Assembly (NCBI RefSeq): GCF_000248055.1
Contig: NZ_BAFC01000112.1
Span: forward strand, 1-64,000
DNA: 64,000 nucleotides
Reading direction: 5' to 3'
Source: Gordonia sputi NBRC 100414
Lineage (GTDB): Bacteria; Actinomycetota; Actinomycetes; Mycobacteriales; Mycobacteriaceae
Shown here: positions 55,395 to 64,000 of the stretch, in pieces
Numbering within the stretch: the first letter of the stretch is position 1
Layout: each line of letters opens with the position of its first letter
Program-made: the position numbers and the translations under genes
Notes under the pieces: generated by a model
Database searches by the model: none
Told to the model about the DNA's origin: nothing
The model's input: only the letters and a program-made list of their open reading frames with translations

Positions 55395-55787
55395 TCAGCT
55401 CCCCTCCAGAATCGCCACCGCGGCAGCGGTGTTCCCGTCGTGCGTGAGCGAAATGTGCACGGTCGTGTCACGAAGGTGTTCGGCGATTTCTCCCGACAAC
55501 CTGATCGCCGGACGGCCCCAGGTGTCGGTGACCACTTCGATATCACTGTGCCGGATCAGCGGCAGCAGCGGCGAGCGCGAGAATCGGCTCACAGACCACG
55601 CCTTGACCACGGCCTCCTTCGCCGCCCACCGTGCCGCGAGGTGACGGGCATCCTCGCCCGTACCCGTTGCCGCGTCACGCCGCTCGCCCACCGTGAACCT
55701 CTCGACGAAGTTCGTGCCCACCTGCTCGAGTTGGTCTCCGAACTCCGGGATCGACACGACGTCGATCCCCACCCCGAGTACGGCCAT
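55395..55787 (-). CDS. acpS: Holo-[acyl-carrier-protein] synthase
   Basis: Transfers 4'-phosphopantetheine to the ACP domain of Fas. The 130 residues from ATG 55787 (MAVLGVGIDVVSIPEF) equal the mycobacterial length. The metal-binding Asp is in GVGIDVV and the Glu in RWAAKEAVVKAWS. HISLTHDGNTAAAVAIL is the C-terminal signature. It begins 4 bp after the fas stop. An upstream ATG at 55802 would overlap fas. It is likely translated from the same transcript, delivering AcpS beside its substrate. Confidence 0.95.
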   Translation of the reverse strand: MAVLGVGIDVVSIPEFGDQLEQVGTNFVERFTVGERRDAATGTGEDARHLAARWAAKEAVVKAWSVSRFSRSPLLPLIRHSDIEVVTDTWGRPAIRLSGEIAEHLRDTTVHISLTHDGNTAAAVAILEGS

Positions 55788-55791
55788 CGCG

Positions 55792-58700
55792 TCAGCGTCC
55801 ATCGGCCGCGGCGCCGTACGCACCATCGGTCGTCAGCCGCGCACCCGGATCGAGCAGCAGTCCGGCTTCGGCATCATGCTCGTCGAGTGTGCTGTCGAAA
55901 CGACGACCCGACGGACGTCGGTACGCAGGCTCGCCGCCGCACATCGCGACCAGCCGCCGCTGTGCGCCATCACGTTCGCGGCGTGCCGCCCGATCGCGAT
56001 AGCTCTGCGCCTGATCCGAATCCAGAGTTGCAACAAAGGCTTCCGGATGAACGATGGCGATCAGACCCGACACGTGGCCGAAGCCGAGGCTGGTGAGCAG
56101 ACCTGCCTTCAGGGGGAATCGATCACCGAGCGCGAGCGGCTCACGCGCCCACACGAGATGGGGGTAGTCGCGCATCTGCTCATCGACACAGTCGAGACTG
56201 CGGTTGGGTGGGATCACTCCGTCGCGCAGCACCTGACAGAGCCCGATGAGCTGGAATGCCGCCGCGCCGCCCTTCGCATGGCCGGTGAGCGACTTCTGCG
56301 ACACGACGAACAGGGGCGCGCCGGGCGTCCTGCCGATCGCGTCGGCGAGCCGTTCGTGGAGCTCGGACTCATTGGGATCGTTTGCGCGCGTTGAGGTGTC
56401 GTGCTTAGACACGACCGCGACATCGTCGGCGCTCACGCCGAGCGCACCCAGCGCATCGGCCAACGGTGAGGCGAGCGCCCCACGTGCGGCGCCCAGTGCT
56501 CCGAGTCCCGGCGCGGGAATCGAGGTGTGAACACCGTCGCCGAAACTCTGCGCCCAGGCTACGACGCCGAGAACCGGCAATCCGAGCTGTGCCGCGACGT
56601 CGCCACGAGCGAGCAGAATGGTTCCGCCACCGGCAGATTCGACGAATCCACCACGTCGCCGATCGTTGGCACGCGAGTACCGGCGCTCGTCGATTCCGCG
56701 TGCAGCCATCTTCGCCGACTCCGCGGTCGCCGACATGTCGCCGAATCCGACGATGCCTTCGATACCGAGATCGTCGAATCCGCCCGCCACCGCGAACATC
56801 GCCTTGCCGAGACGGATCTTGTCGACGCCCTCCTCGACCGACACAGCGGCCGTCGCACACGCAGCGACAGGGTGGATCATCGCACCGTAGCTGCCCACGT
56901 ACGACTGAACAACGTGTGCGGCAACGATATTCGGCAACGCCTCCTGCAGGATGTCGTTGGCTTTCGCCTCGCCGAGCAGCGTGTTGACATACAGCTCACG
57001 CATCGACGTCATGCCACCCATGCCGGTTCCCTGAGTGTTGGCGACGAGTCCCGGATGCACCCACCGCATCAGTTCCGACGGCGTGAAGCCCGATGACAGG
57101 AAGGCGTCGACGGTCGCGACGAGATTCCACAGCGCCACACGGTCGATTGATTCCACCATGTCGGGCGTGACACCCCAGCGAGTCGGGTCGAACCCGGTCG
57201 GAATCTGACCTCCGACGGTCCGGCTCAGCTCGAACTTGCGGGGCACGCGGATCTCGGTACCGGCCAGACGCGTGACCCGCCAATCCCCGGTGTCGGAGAT
57301 CGGAGCGATCCTCGTCTTGTCCGGATCAGCATCCGCGAATGCCCTGGCCTGCTCTTCGGAGCTGACGGTAAAGCTCAGATCCTCGTCGAGGAAGATCGAC
57401 GTGAGCAGCGGCGAGGTGTTGTCGACCATCGCACCGTCGTCGGCGTAGCGTCGAATACCGCAACGTTCGACGACCGCGTCGTGGTAACGCTCGGCGATAT
57501 CGGCCTCGTCGACCGGATCGCCACTCTCGGTGTCGTACCAGCCCGGCTTCGGTGCGTCGTCCCAGACGATCAGACCGGTGTTCCAGGCAAGCTCCAACAC
57601 GCCTGCCGCGCTCAGCTTTTCGTCGACCTCCATCTCGAACCGGGTGCGCGACGAACCGTAGGGTCCGAGCTCTCCGGCGCCGACGATGACGACGAGATCC
57701 TCGGGACGCGCATCGATCGACGGCCACGCGGGCGTCATCGATGCCGCGGCACGAGCCGGCGCGGGCAGCGCAGCGACGGTCGCCTCGTCGAGTTCCTCCG
57801 TCTCGACCTCAGTCTCGCCCGCGTCATCCTGTTCGGTGGCAAGTGATTTGAGGTCGATGGACGGATCGAGGCCGCCGGTGAAGTCGGCGAGAATCGCCTG
57901 ATCCCGGGCGGCGACGCGCTGCTCGGGAGTGCACAATCCGAGGAGCTGTGCCGCCATTTCGTCTGTGCTCCACGTCCGCACGCCTGCGGCCTCCACGGCC
58001 GCGACCATGCCGTCGTTGTGACCCATCAGCCCGGTGCCGCGCACCCAGCCGATGAGCGCGTGCGCGAGAGTCGTTCGCGCACCCCACGATTCCTCGGCTC
58101 CCCAGCGGGTGACGAGCGCATCGAGTGCGGCCTTGGATTCGCCATAGGCCCCGTCCCCACCGAACATGCCGCGATTGGGCGATCCGGGCAGCACGACGTG
58201 CAGTCGAGCCGCGATGTCATGGTCGGCACCGATCTCACACAGCCCCGCGATGAGCCGCTCCACCGACCAGAGCAGGACCTTCATCTCGAGCTCGGCGCGC
58301 GCTCCGGCGTCGGTGAGATCACCGGCGACACGAGGTGCCGCGAACGGGAAGAGGAGCGTCGGCTTCATCGCCGGCTTGAGGACAGCCGTTGTGCCGCCGA
58401 TGTTCTCGGTCTGTTCGCTGCCGACCCATTCGACGAGATCGTCGACGTCGGTGTACGACGCCATGTTGGTCGGTGCGACCCACAGCGCGGCGTCGTGACG
58501 CGCGTTCTCGCGGTAGAGCTTCTTGTAGAAGGCGAGCTTTCCGGAATCGAGCTTCGACGTCGTGGCGATGACCGTCGCTCCGCCCGCGAGCAGTCGGCCG
58601 ATCACGCCTGCGGCGATCGATCCCTTGCCCGCGCCGGTCACCACTGCGACCTCGTCGGACCATTCACCCGAGTCCGGCGCCTCTGCTGCGGCGGCGATCG

Positions 58701-61700
58701 CGCCGAAGATCTGGGCACGTGTCGCCTCGCCTGCAGCGGAAGCCTTGCCCTGCCACCACGTGGCATGTTGTGCGACAGTCTGTCCCGCACCCACGAAGGA
58801 CTCGACGATCGACTCATGTCGGTCGGCGAGATCGGCGTCGGAAGTCAGCCAGATCCGCACCAGATCCTCGCGGCTCGTGGCCCACCGGTCGTCGACGAGG
58901 ACGATCTTCTCGGCGTCGAACGCCGGCGCGACGGTGCGTGCCCAGTCGGAGCCGAGCTCGGCACTGACCCGCTCGGCCAGCTGAGCGTCGACGTTCTCCG
59001 CGATCTCGGGCGCGGCGTCGTCCTCGGTGAGTCCGAGTTTGGCCAGCACCGTGTACGCGGCAGAGGCGAGCGCGCCGCTACGTCCGGTCAGTTGCTCGGT
59101 GAACTCACCGAGAGCGGCCGCGTCGACCGTTGCGCCACCGCCGGTGTCGGCCGCGGGCTTGGCGACCGCGATGCCGCGGGACGCACCCACCGCGGTCACC
59201 GCGCGGTCGACGAGAGCGTCGAGTGCGTCGGTGTTGGCGAGAGGTCCGTCGAGCAGATCGCCGAGGTCGCCGCCACGCACACTGGCTCCGTCGCGTGTGC
59301 CGAGAGCGAGCGCCACGGTGGCATGCAGCCCCCAGCCAGGACCTAGCTGCCACACACCGGTCACACGATCGGCGATGTAGGCCTGCCGCTTTCCGACGGG
59401 GCCGAGCACCTTGCGGATCTGATCGGACACGGCGTCGGTGAGGACCGCACCCAGAGGACGGTAGCCGCGCGCGAGGCTGTCGACCGTCGCGGCGAGCGCC
59501 ACCATGTCGGCTTCCGCGGCACCGTCGATCGCGCCGAGTCCGAGTTCGGCACCGATATCGAGCAGGAGCTGGTTTCTCCGCGACGAGACGCCGTCACACA
59601 ACGCCTCGATGGTGTCTGCCGAACCGATCTGCTCGGGGCGGATCTTGGTCCACAGCGCGACTACTGCACGAACCGCATCCGACGGCCCGAAGGAGACGTC
59701 GTCGGGCCGCGGAGCGCCCGCGGGCGCGCTCGGAGCCGCAGGCGCTGCTGCCGCGGGAGCGGGCGTGTTTGTCGCCGCATCTTGTGAAGCACCGGTGTCT
59801 TGCGCAGCCGCGTCGTCGGCGGGTTCGTCATCGAGCTCGGCACCCGCGTCCTTGGCGAGGATGACATCGGAATCGCGCTCGAGATTCACCACTTCGGTTG
59901 TCGCCGAACCGTAGTCGTCGAGCTTGAGGGTGTTGGTCGCCAGGCCTGCGAGCGTCGGCGCACCCTTGAGGCCGATCTCGACGAACCGTTGGATGCCGAG
60001 GCCACCGCGTTCGGCTGCACCGAAGAGGAGGTCCTGCGTCTCGATCCAGCGCACGGGACTCGCGAACTGCCACGCGAGCAGCTCGATGAGAACGATGCGC
60101 GCCAAACCAGCCGGGTCAGCCGCATGGGTGTCCCAGTCGGCGAGCACGGCGTCGAGCGGCTCGGACGGCACCAGCGCCGCGATCTCTTCGACGAACGCGC
60201 GGTCGAGTGTGAACAATCGCGGCATGAGATTCGGGATGTAGCGCCCGACGAGGATGTCGGGATCGATCCGTGCGGGCAGCAGTTCGTCGAGCTTGCCGCG
60301 GAACTCGGGCACACCGGCGCGCAGCACCGTCGAATGGAACGGGACGTCGATGCCGGGTACGAGGATGAACGATCGCTTGCCGCCGAATTCGGTTCGACGA
60401 CGCTCGATCTCGTCTTCGAGATGTTCGAGACCGCGAACGGTACCCGCGATGGCGTATTGCGAGCCGAGAAGGTTGAGGTTGACGACCTCCAGGAACTCGC
60501 CGATCGACTCCCCGACCTCCGCGACGAACGACTCGACGTCGGCGTCGGCGAGGCCGAACTGACTCGGGCGAATGGCCGCCATGCGATAGTCGCTGCGCCC
60601 CAGTTCATCTCGCGGGACCAGATGGTGCATGGCCTCGCCGCGCTGGAACACCACCTCGAGGACGGCTTCGAGTGGGAGCACTCCCGCGCATGCCGCGAGG
60701 GCGTTGTACTCGCCGACCGAATGCCCACAGGTGATGGCACCGTCGACGAATCCGCCTGCTTCCTTGAGCTCAGCGATCTGCGCGACGCCGAGCGTCGCCA
60801 TCGCGACCTGGGTGAACTGGGTCAGGTACAGCACACCGTCGGGGTGGTTGTAGGTGGTCCCGTTGGCGACGAGGGTTGTGGGGTTGTCGCGAACGACCGC
60901 GAGAATCGAGAACCCGAGAGCAGCACGTGTGTGCTTGTCCGCGCGGTCCCAGATGGCCCGGGCGGCTTTCGAGCGCGACCGGGCGTCGAGCCCCATGCCC
61001 TTGCTCTGGATGCCCTGGCCCGGGAAGGCGTAGACGGTGCGCGGAGCCGCAAGAAGTCCCGTGGCACTCATCACCAGGGTGTCGCCGACCTTGCAGGTCA
61101 CCTCGACGACCTCGCGGCCGCGATCGAGACCGACGCGGTCGACGCGGACCGAGACCGCATCTCCGGTGCGGACCATCCCCAGGTAGCGAGCCGTCCACCC
61201 GACGATCGGGCGTGGCGACGGGGTGCGATTGCGTGAATCGGCCGCGGTGACGACGTGCTGAGCGGCCGCCGACAGCCACATGCCGTGCACGATCGGCTCG
61301 CCGAGTCCTGCGAGCTTCGCGGCACATGCGTCGGTGTGGATCGGATTGCGGTCACCCGAGACGGCAGCAAACGCACCCATGCGCGTCGGCGCGGTGATCG
61401 TCGCGGTACGCAGCGGCTTCCGGGTGGCCGACGCCTCGTCTGTGATCGCTCCCCCGGCGCGCTGCGGATCGTCGAGTTCGGCATCGCCGATCCGGCCTCG
61501 GATGGCGAAACGCTCTGTCATACGGGCGATCTCACCGTCCGGTCCCGACACCTCGACGGCGACGTCGATGACGCGTCCCACGGTCGTATCCCGGACGTCG
61601 CCCGCGCGGGCGACGACGGTGAGCTCGGTGTCGTGGTCGGGAATGGTTGCGAACGTCTCGATGGTGTGGTCGAGGTGGACGAGGTCGAGCAGTCCCTCGA

Positions 61701-64000
61701 CGACGGGGATGCCGTCATCGGTCTTGGCAGCACCGACCACCGCGAAAACGCTTGGCCAGCAGGCGCCTACGAGCGTGTCGGGCACCGCGAAGCCGAACGG
61801 CTGCGACGGTGTCACGGCGTGGAGGTGAGCGGGCAGCGTGTTGGCGGTGACCACGGCGTGGTCGGCGACGCCGTCTGCCGACCACTCGACTGTGGTGACC
61901 GCGGCACCGTCGACGACGTCTGTCAGACATCCACCCGCTGCGACGGTGAGGATCTCGCGCATCGCGTCTGCGGCATCATCTCGCTCGATGCGCGGGCTAC
62001 CGCCGTCGGCGATGCTCCGATCGACGCGGAGCGGAATGCGCACCGACGATCCCGAGATCGGCACTGTCAGCTCGAAGTTGTCTTCGCCCAGATGCTCGAG
62101 CACAGCGCCGGTTGCCGCGTGCTCCGCGCGATGCTCCGAGGTGACCTCCCAGGACTCCCGAGCACCCAGTAGCGCAATGGGACTCGGCACGATACGGCCG
62201 GCCCACGAGACATCGTCAGCCCAGAGCACGGCACCGAGGACGCCTGTGTCGCGAACCTGGGCCTGCTTGCGCGCGGTGATCGGCTCAGGCGCCGCACCGG
62301 CGACGGTCAGATCGTCGACGACCCTGGCCTCGAACCGGTCGAGTAGGTCACCCACCGGTTCATCGACACGAGTGATACCCGATACCGCGACCGGCCCCGG
62401 GATGATGCAGACGGCGTCCGCGCCATAGCGTGCATCGTGGGCCTGCCACAGCGAGTCGCTGCGCCACCACCGTCGAACATCTTTGTCGACGACGGGCACG
62501 AAGTTGACCGGCTTGCCGGGGGTCCGGCACAGACCGAGGAAGAACGCGACGTCCGCGGGATGAAGGATGTCGGTCTCGATCTCGGGATAGACACCGCCGA
62601 GAGCGTCGATCGCCGCATGCGGATCGTCGGTCGACGCGAGGTCGGCGAACATCGTCGGCACCGGCCCCGAATCCTTCGGGTGCATACGCGCCTCGGTACG
62701 CTGCAGCATCTCGACAAACCGCTGCTGCCAGGTGATGTCGGCCCACGGGTACTGATCGGTGCGACCGTCCCCCACGGCCAGCGTCGCGTAGCGGTCGAGC
62801 CATTCGCGATAGGTCATGGAGTCGACGTCGCCGAAGTAGGGCTTGGCGGTCGGCGCCATGGCGGCCACGATCTCGTCGCGGCGTTCGGCCACCGCGTCGG
62901 CGTCGCCCGCCACCTCGTCGAGAAGTCGCCCGCAGCGCGACGCGGCGTTGTCGACCTCGTGGATGTCGGCGCCGAGTTGGCTTCGGCCCGAAGCCATTCC
63001 GTGTGCGGCACGGCCTGCGCCGATCCACTCGTCGACACCCTCGGTGTCGACGAGCAACTGCTTGACCTCCGGCGCCGTGGTGGCCTCGGCGGTGGCCATG
63101 GCCGCGGTGCCGATCAGGATGCCGTCGAGCGGCATGGTGGGATAACCGTGCCTTGTTGCCCATTCGCCGGTCAGGTACTCACTGGCGCGCTCGGGCGTAC
63201 CGATGCCGCCACCGACGCAGATGACGACGTTGTCACGCACGCGCAGCTCGGCGTAGGTGGAGAGCAGCAGGTCGTCGAGGTCTTCCCATGAGTGGTGGCC
63301 GCCGGCGCGTCCGCCTTCGATCTGCACGATGACCGGGTGGTGCGGTACCTCGGCGGCGATGCGGATCACCGAACGGATCTGCTCGACGGTGCCGGGCTTG
63401 AATGCGACGAAACGCAGTCCTGCCTCGACGAATTCGTCGACGAGGGCCACGGCGTCCTCGAGTTCGGGGATACCCGCCGACACGATCACGCCGTCGATCG
63501 GAGCGCCCTGCGCCCGCGCCTTCTGCACGAGACGCTTGCCGCCGAGTTGGAGCTTCCACAGGTACGGATCAAGGAACAGCGCATTGAACTGTGCCTCGCG
63601 GCCGGGCTCGAGGAGGTCGGTGAGCGTGGCGACGTTGCGCGCGAAGATCTCTTCGGTCACCTGGCCACCGCCGGCGAGTTCGGCCCAGTGGCCCGCGTTT
63701 GCCGCGGCGGCGACGATCGCCGGGTCAACGGTGGTCGGGGTCATGCCCGCAAGCAACATCGGAGAGCGCCCGGTCAGTCGGGTGAACGCCGTCTGCACGA
63801 CGCGCCGACCGTCGGCGAGCTCAGCCAGCGTCGGGGCGAAGTCAGACCAACGGCGTGCGACCTCCGGAATTCCACCGGGGCTGAACAGGTTTCGCTGACC
63901 TCCGCGAAGTGCGGTGGCCACCAGGCCGACGCCCTGCCCCCGAACGAGCGGCGCGGTGAGTCGCGTTGCGAGATCGCTGGGACCGAAATCGAGAATCCAC
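55792..64000 (-). CDS. fas: Type I fatty acid synthase (5' end outside the window)
   Basis: At least 2736 codons are present; the frame is open to the window edge (WILDFGPSDLATRL), so the N-terminal acetyltransferase part is beyond it. Domains run AT (end), enoyl reductase, dehydratase/hotdog (GDRNPIHTD near 61340), malonyl/palmitoyl transferase (FPGQG near 61020; CGHSVGEYNAL, Ser codon 60718-60720), ACP (GVSSRRNQLL near 59580), ketoreductase (VVTGAGKGSIAAG near 58640), then ketosynthase (ACATAAV, Cys codon 56857-56859; SKHDTST and SLTGHAKGG). Fas-I makes the C16-C26 acyl primers for mycolic acids. acpS follows by 4 bp. Confidence 0.97.
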   Translation of the reverse strand, partial: WILDFGPSDLATRLTAPLVRGQGVGLVATALRGGQRNLFSPGGIPEVARRWSDFAPTLAELADGRRVVQTAFTRLTGRSPMLLAGMTPTTVDPAIVAAAANAGHWAELAGGGQVTEEIFARNVATLTDLLEPGREAQFNALFLDPYLWKLQLGGKRLVQKARAQGAPIDGVIVSAGIPELEDAVALVDEFVEAGLRFVAFKPGTVEQIRSVIRIAAEVPHHPVIVQIEGGRAGGHHSWEDLDDLLLSTYAELRVRDNVVICVGGGIGTPERASEYLTGEWATRHGYPTMPLDGILIGTAAMATAEATTAPEVKQLLVDTEGVDEWIGAGRAAHGMASGRSQLGADIHEVDNAASRCGRLLDEVAGDADAVAERRDEIVAAMAPTAKPYFGDVDSMTYREWLDRYATLAVGDGRTDQYPWADITWQQRFVEMLQRTEARMHPKDSGPVPTMFADLASTDDPHAAIDALGGVYPEIETDILHPADVAFFLGLCRTPGKPVNFVPVVDKDVRRWWRSDSLWQAHDARYGADAVCIIPGPVAVSGITRVDEPVGDLLDRFEARVVDDLTVAGAAPEPITARKQAQVRDTGVLGAVLWADDVSWAGRIVPSPIALLGARESWEVTSEHRAEHAATGAVLEHLGEDNFELTVPISGSSVRIPLRVDRSIADGGSPRIERDDAADAMREILTVAAGGCLTDVVDGAAVTTVEWSADGVADHAVVTANTLPAHLHAVTPSQPFGFAVPDTLVGACWPSVFAVVGAAKTDDGIPVVEGLLDLVHLDHTIETFATIPDHDTELTVVARAGDVRDTTVGRVIDVAVEVSGPDGEIARMTERFAIRGRIGDAELDDPQRAGGAITDEASATRKPLRTATITAPTRMGAFAAVSGDRNPIHTDACAAKLAGLGEPIVHGMWLSAAAQHVVTAADSRNRTPSPRPIVGWTARYLGMVRTGDAVSVRVDRVGLDRGREVVEVTCKVGDTLVMSATGLLAAPRTVYAFPGQGIQSKGMGLDARSRSKAARAIWDRADKHTRAALGFSILAVVRDNPTTLVANGTTYNHPDGVLYLTQFTQVAMATLGVAQIAELKEAGGFVDGAITCGHSVGEYNALAACAGVLPLEAVLEVVFQRGEAMHHLVPRDELGRSDYRMAAIRPSQFGLADADVESFVAEVGESIGEFLEVVNLNLLGSQYAIAGTVRGLEHLEDEIERRRTEFGGKRSFILVPGIDVPFHSTVLRAGVPEFRGKLDELLPARIDPDILVGRYIPNLMPRLFTLDRAFVEEIAALVPSEPLDAVLADWDTHAADPAGLARIVLIELLAWQFASPVRWIETQDLLFGAAERGGLGIQRFVEIGLKGAPTLAGLATNTLKLDDYGSATTEVVNLERDSDVILAKDAGAELDDEPADDAAAQDTGASQDAATNTPAPAAAAPAAPSAPAGAPRPDDVSFGPSDAVRAVVALWTKIRPEQIGSADTIEALCDGVSSRRNQLLLDIGAELGLGAIDGAAEADMVALAATVDSLARGYRPLGAVLTDAVSDQIRKVLGPVGKRQAYIADRVTGVWQLGPGWGLHATVALALGTRDGASVRGGDLGDLLDGPLANTDALDALVDRAVTAVGASRGIAVAKPAADTGGGATVDAAALGEFTEQLTGRSGALASAAYTVLAKLGLTEDDAAPEIAENVDAQLAERVSAELGSDWARTVAPAFDAEKIVLVDDRWATSREDLVRIWLTSDADLADRHESIVESFVGAGQTVAQHATWWQGKASAAGEATRAQIFGAIAAAAEAPDSGEWSDEVAVVTGAGKGSIAAGVIGRLLAGGATVIATTSKLDSGKLAFYKKLYRENARHDAALWVAPTNMASYTDVDDLVEWVGSEQTENIGGTTAVLKPAMKPTLLFPFAAPRVAGDLTDAGARAELEMKVLLWSVERLIAGLCEIGADHDIAARLHVVLPGSPNRGMFGGDGAYGESKAALDALVTRWGAEESWGARTTLAHALIGWVRGTGLMGHNDGMVAAVEAAGVRTWSTDEMAAQLLGLCTPEQRVAARDQAILADFTGGLDPSIDLKSLATEQDDAGETEVETEELDEATVAALPAPARAAASMTPAWPSIDARPEDLVVIVGAGELGPYGSSRTRFEMEVDEKLSAAGVLELAWNTGLIVWDDAPKPGWYDTESGDPVDEADIAERYHDAVVERCGIRRYADDGAMVDNTSPLLTSIFLDEDLSFTVSSEEQARAFADADPDKTRIAPISDTGDWRVTRLAGTEIRVPRKFELSRTVGGQIPTGFDPTRWGVTPDMVESIDRVALWNLVATVDAFLSSGFTPSELMRWVHPGLVANTQGTGMGGMTSMRELYVNTLLGEAKANDILQEALPNIVAAHVVQSYVGSYGAMIHPVAACATAAVSVEEGVDKIRLGKAMFAVAGGFDDLGIEGIVGFGDMSATAESAKMAARGIDERRYSRANDRRRGGFVESAGGGTILLARGDVAAQLGLPVLGVVAWAQSFGDGVHTSIPAPGLGALGAARGALASPLADALGALGVSADDVAVVSKHDTSTRANDPNESELHERLADAIGRTPGAPLFVVSQKSLTGHAKGGAAAFQLIGLCQVLRDGVIPPNRSLDCVDEQMRDYPHLVWAREPLALGDRFPLKAGLLTSLGFGHVSGLIAIVHPEAFVATLDSDQAQSYRDRAARRERDGAQRRLVAMCGGEPAYRRPSGRRFDSTLDEHDAEAGLLLDPGARLTTDGAYGAAADGR

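Overview
The window is high-GC, densely coded DNA from a mycolic-acid actinobacterium (order Mycobacteriales). The best fit is Gordonia or a close relative, but the genus is inference. The evidence is a type I fatty acid synthase (fas) with acpS beside it, a CmrA-like mycolate reductase, a mycothiol-dependent nitroreductase-like protein, a CtaJ-like oxidase subunit, truncated haemoglobin O, LdtMt2-type L,D-transpeptidases, and a gene order that follows the Mycobacterium tuberculosis Rv2457c-Rv2524c stretch (as recalled, not searched). Many genes start with GTG and have a TANNNT box 6-8 nt upstream, which suggests leaderless transcription.

Layout. 1-3.8 kb: protein quality control (clpX start, clpP2, clpP1, tig), then tRNA-Pro and tRNA-Gly. 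4.3-11.5 kb: a small zinc-ribbon protein, a secreted L,D-transpeptidase, sthA, a LysB/cutinase-like esterase, nei2, rpiB, an M48 metalloprotease and an Rv2466c-like thiol oxidoreductase. 11.7-18.2 kb: pepN, then a C4-dicarboxylate module with an intact response regulator and intact dctA but a sensor kinase broken by a frameshift and an amber stop. 18.3-31.0 kb: DUF5130, ctaJ, glbO, aglA (with a low-complexity repeat inside the GH13 domain), a conserved protein, a thioesterase, gdh, ettA, a formylglycine-generating enzyme and ssbB. 31.2-35.7 kb: tRNA-Arg, a membrane protein, a choloylglycine-hydrolase-family enzyme, a 650-bp gap without a clear gene, a GNAT and an NCS2 permease.

35.8-42.7 kb: a 45-residue Arg/Trp-rich peptide gene upstream of an ABC exporter, then padR-fadH behind a clear palindrome, an F420/Ddn-type protein, cmrA and def. 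42.8-49.2 kb: a secreted protein, a HerA-like ATPase, orn, tRNA-His, a 53-residue Lys-rich protein, a divergent SDR/XRE pair and an LCAD-type acyl-CoA dehydrogenase. 49.3-54.0 kb: two LdtMt2-type lipoproteins in the same orientation, separated by tRNA-Lys and a 1.66-kb mini-island. The island is bounded by a 45-bp duplication of the tRNA 3' half and carries a small ORF, an antitoxin-like gene and a PIN-domain gene, but no integrase. 54.2-64.0 kb: bcp, a TetR regulator, acpS and most of fas, whose 5' end is outside the window.

The most notable items are the tRNA-Lys mini-island with its toxin-antitoxin-like pair, the doubly broken sensor kinase next to an intact regulator and transporter, the peptide/exporter arrangement at 35.9 kb, and the His-to-Asn change in the catalytic motif of one L,D-transpeptidase. 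All functional calls come from reading motifs and context; no database search was run.
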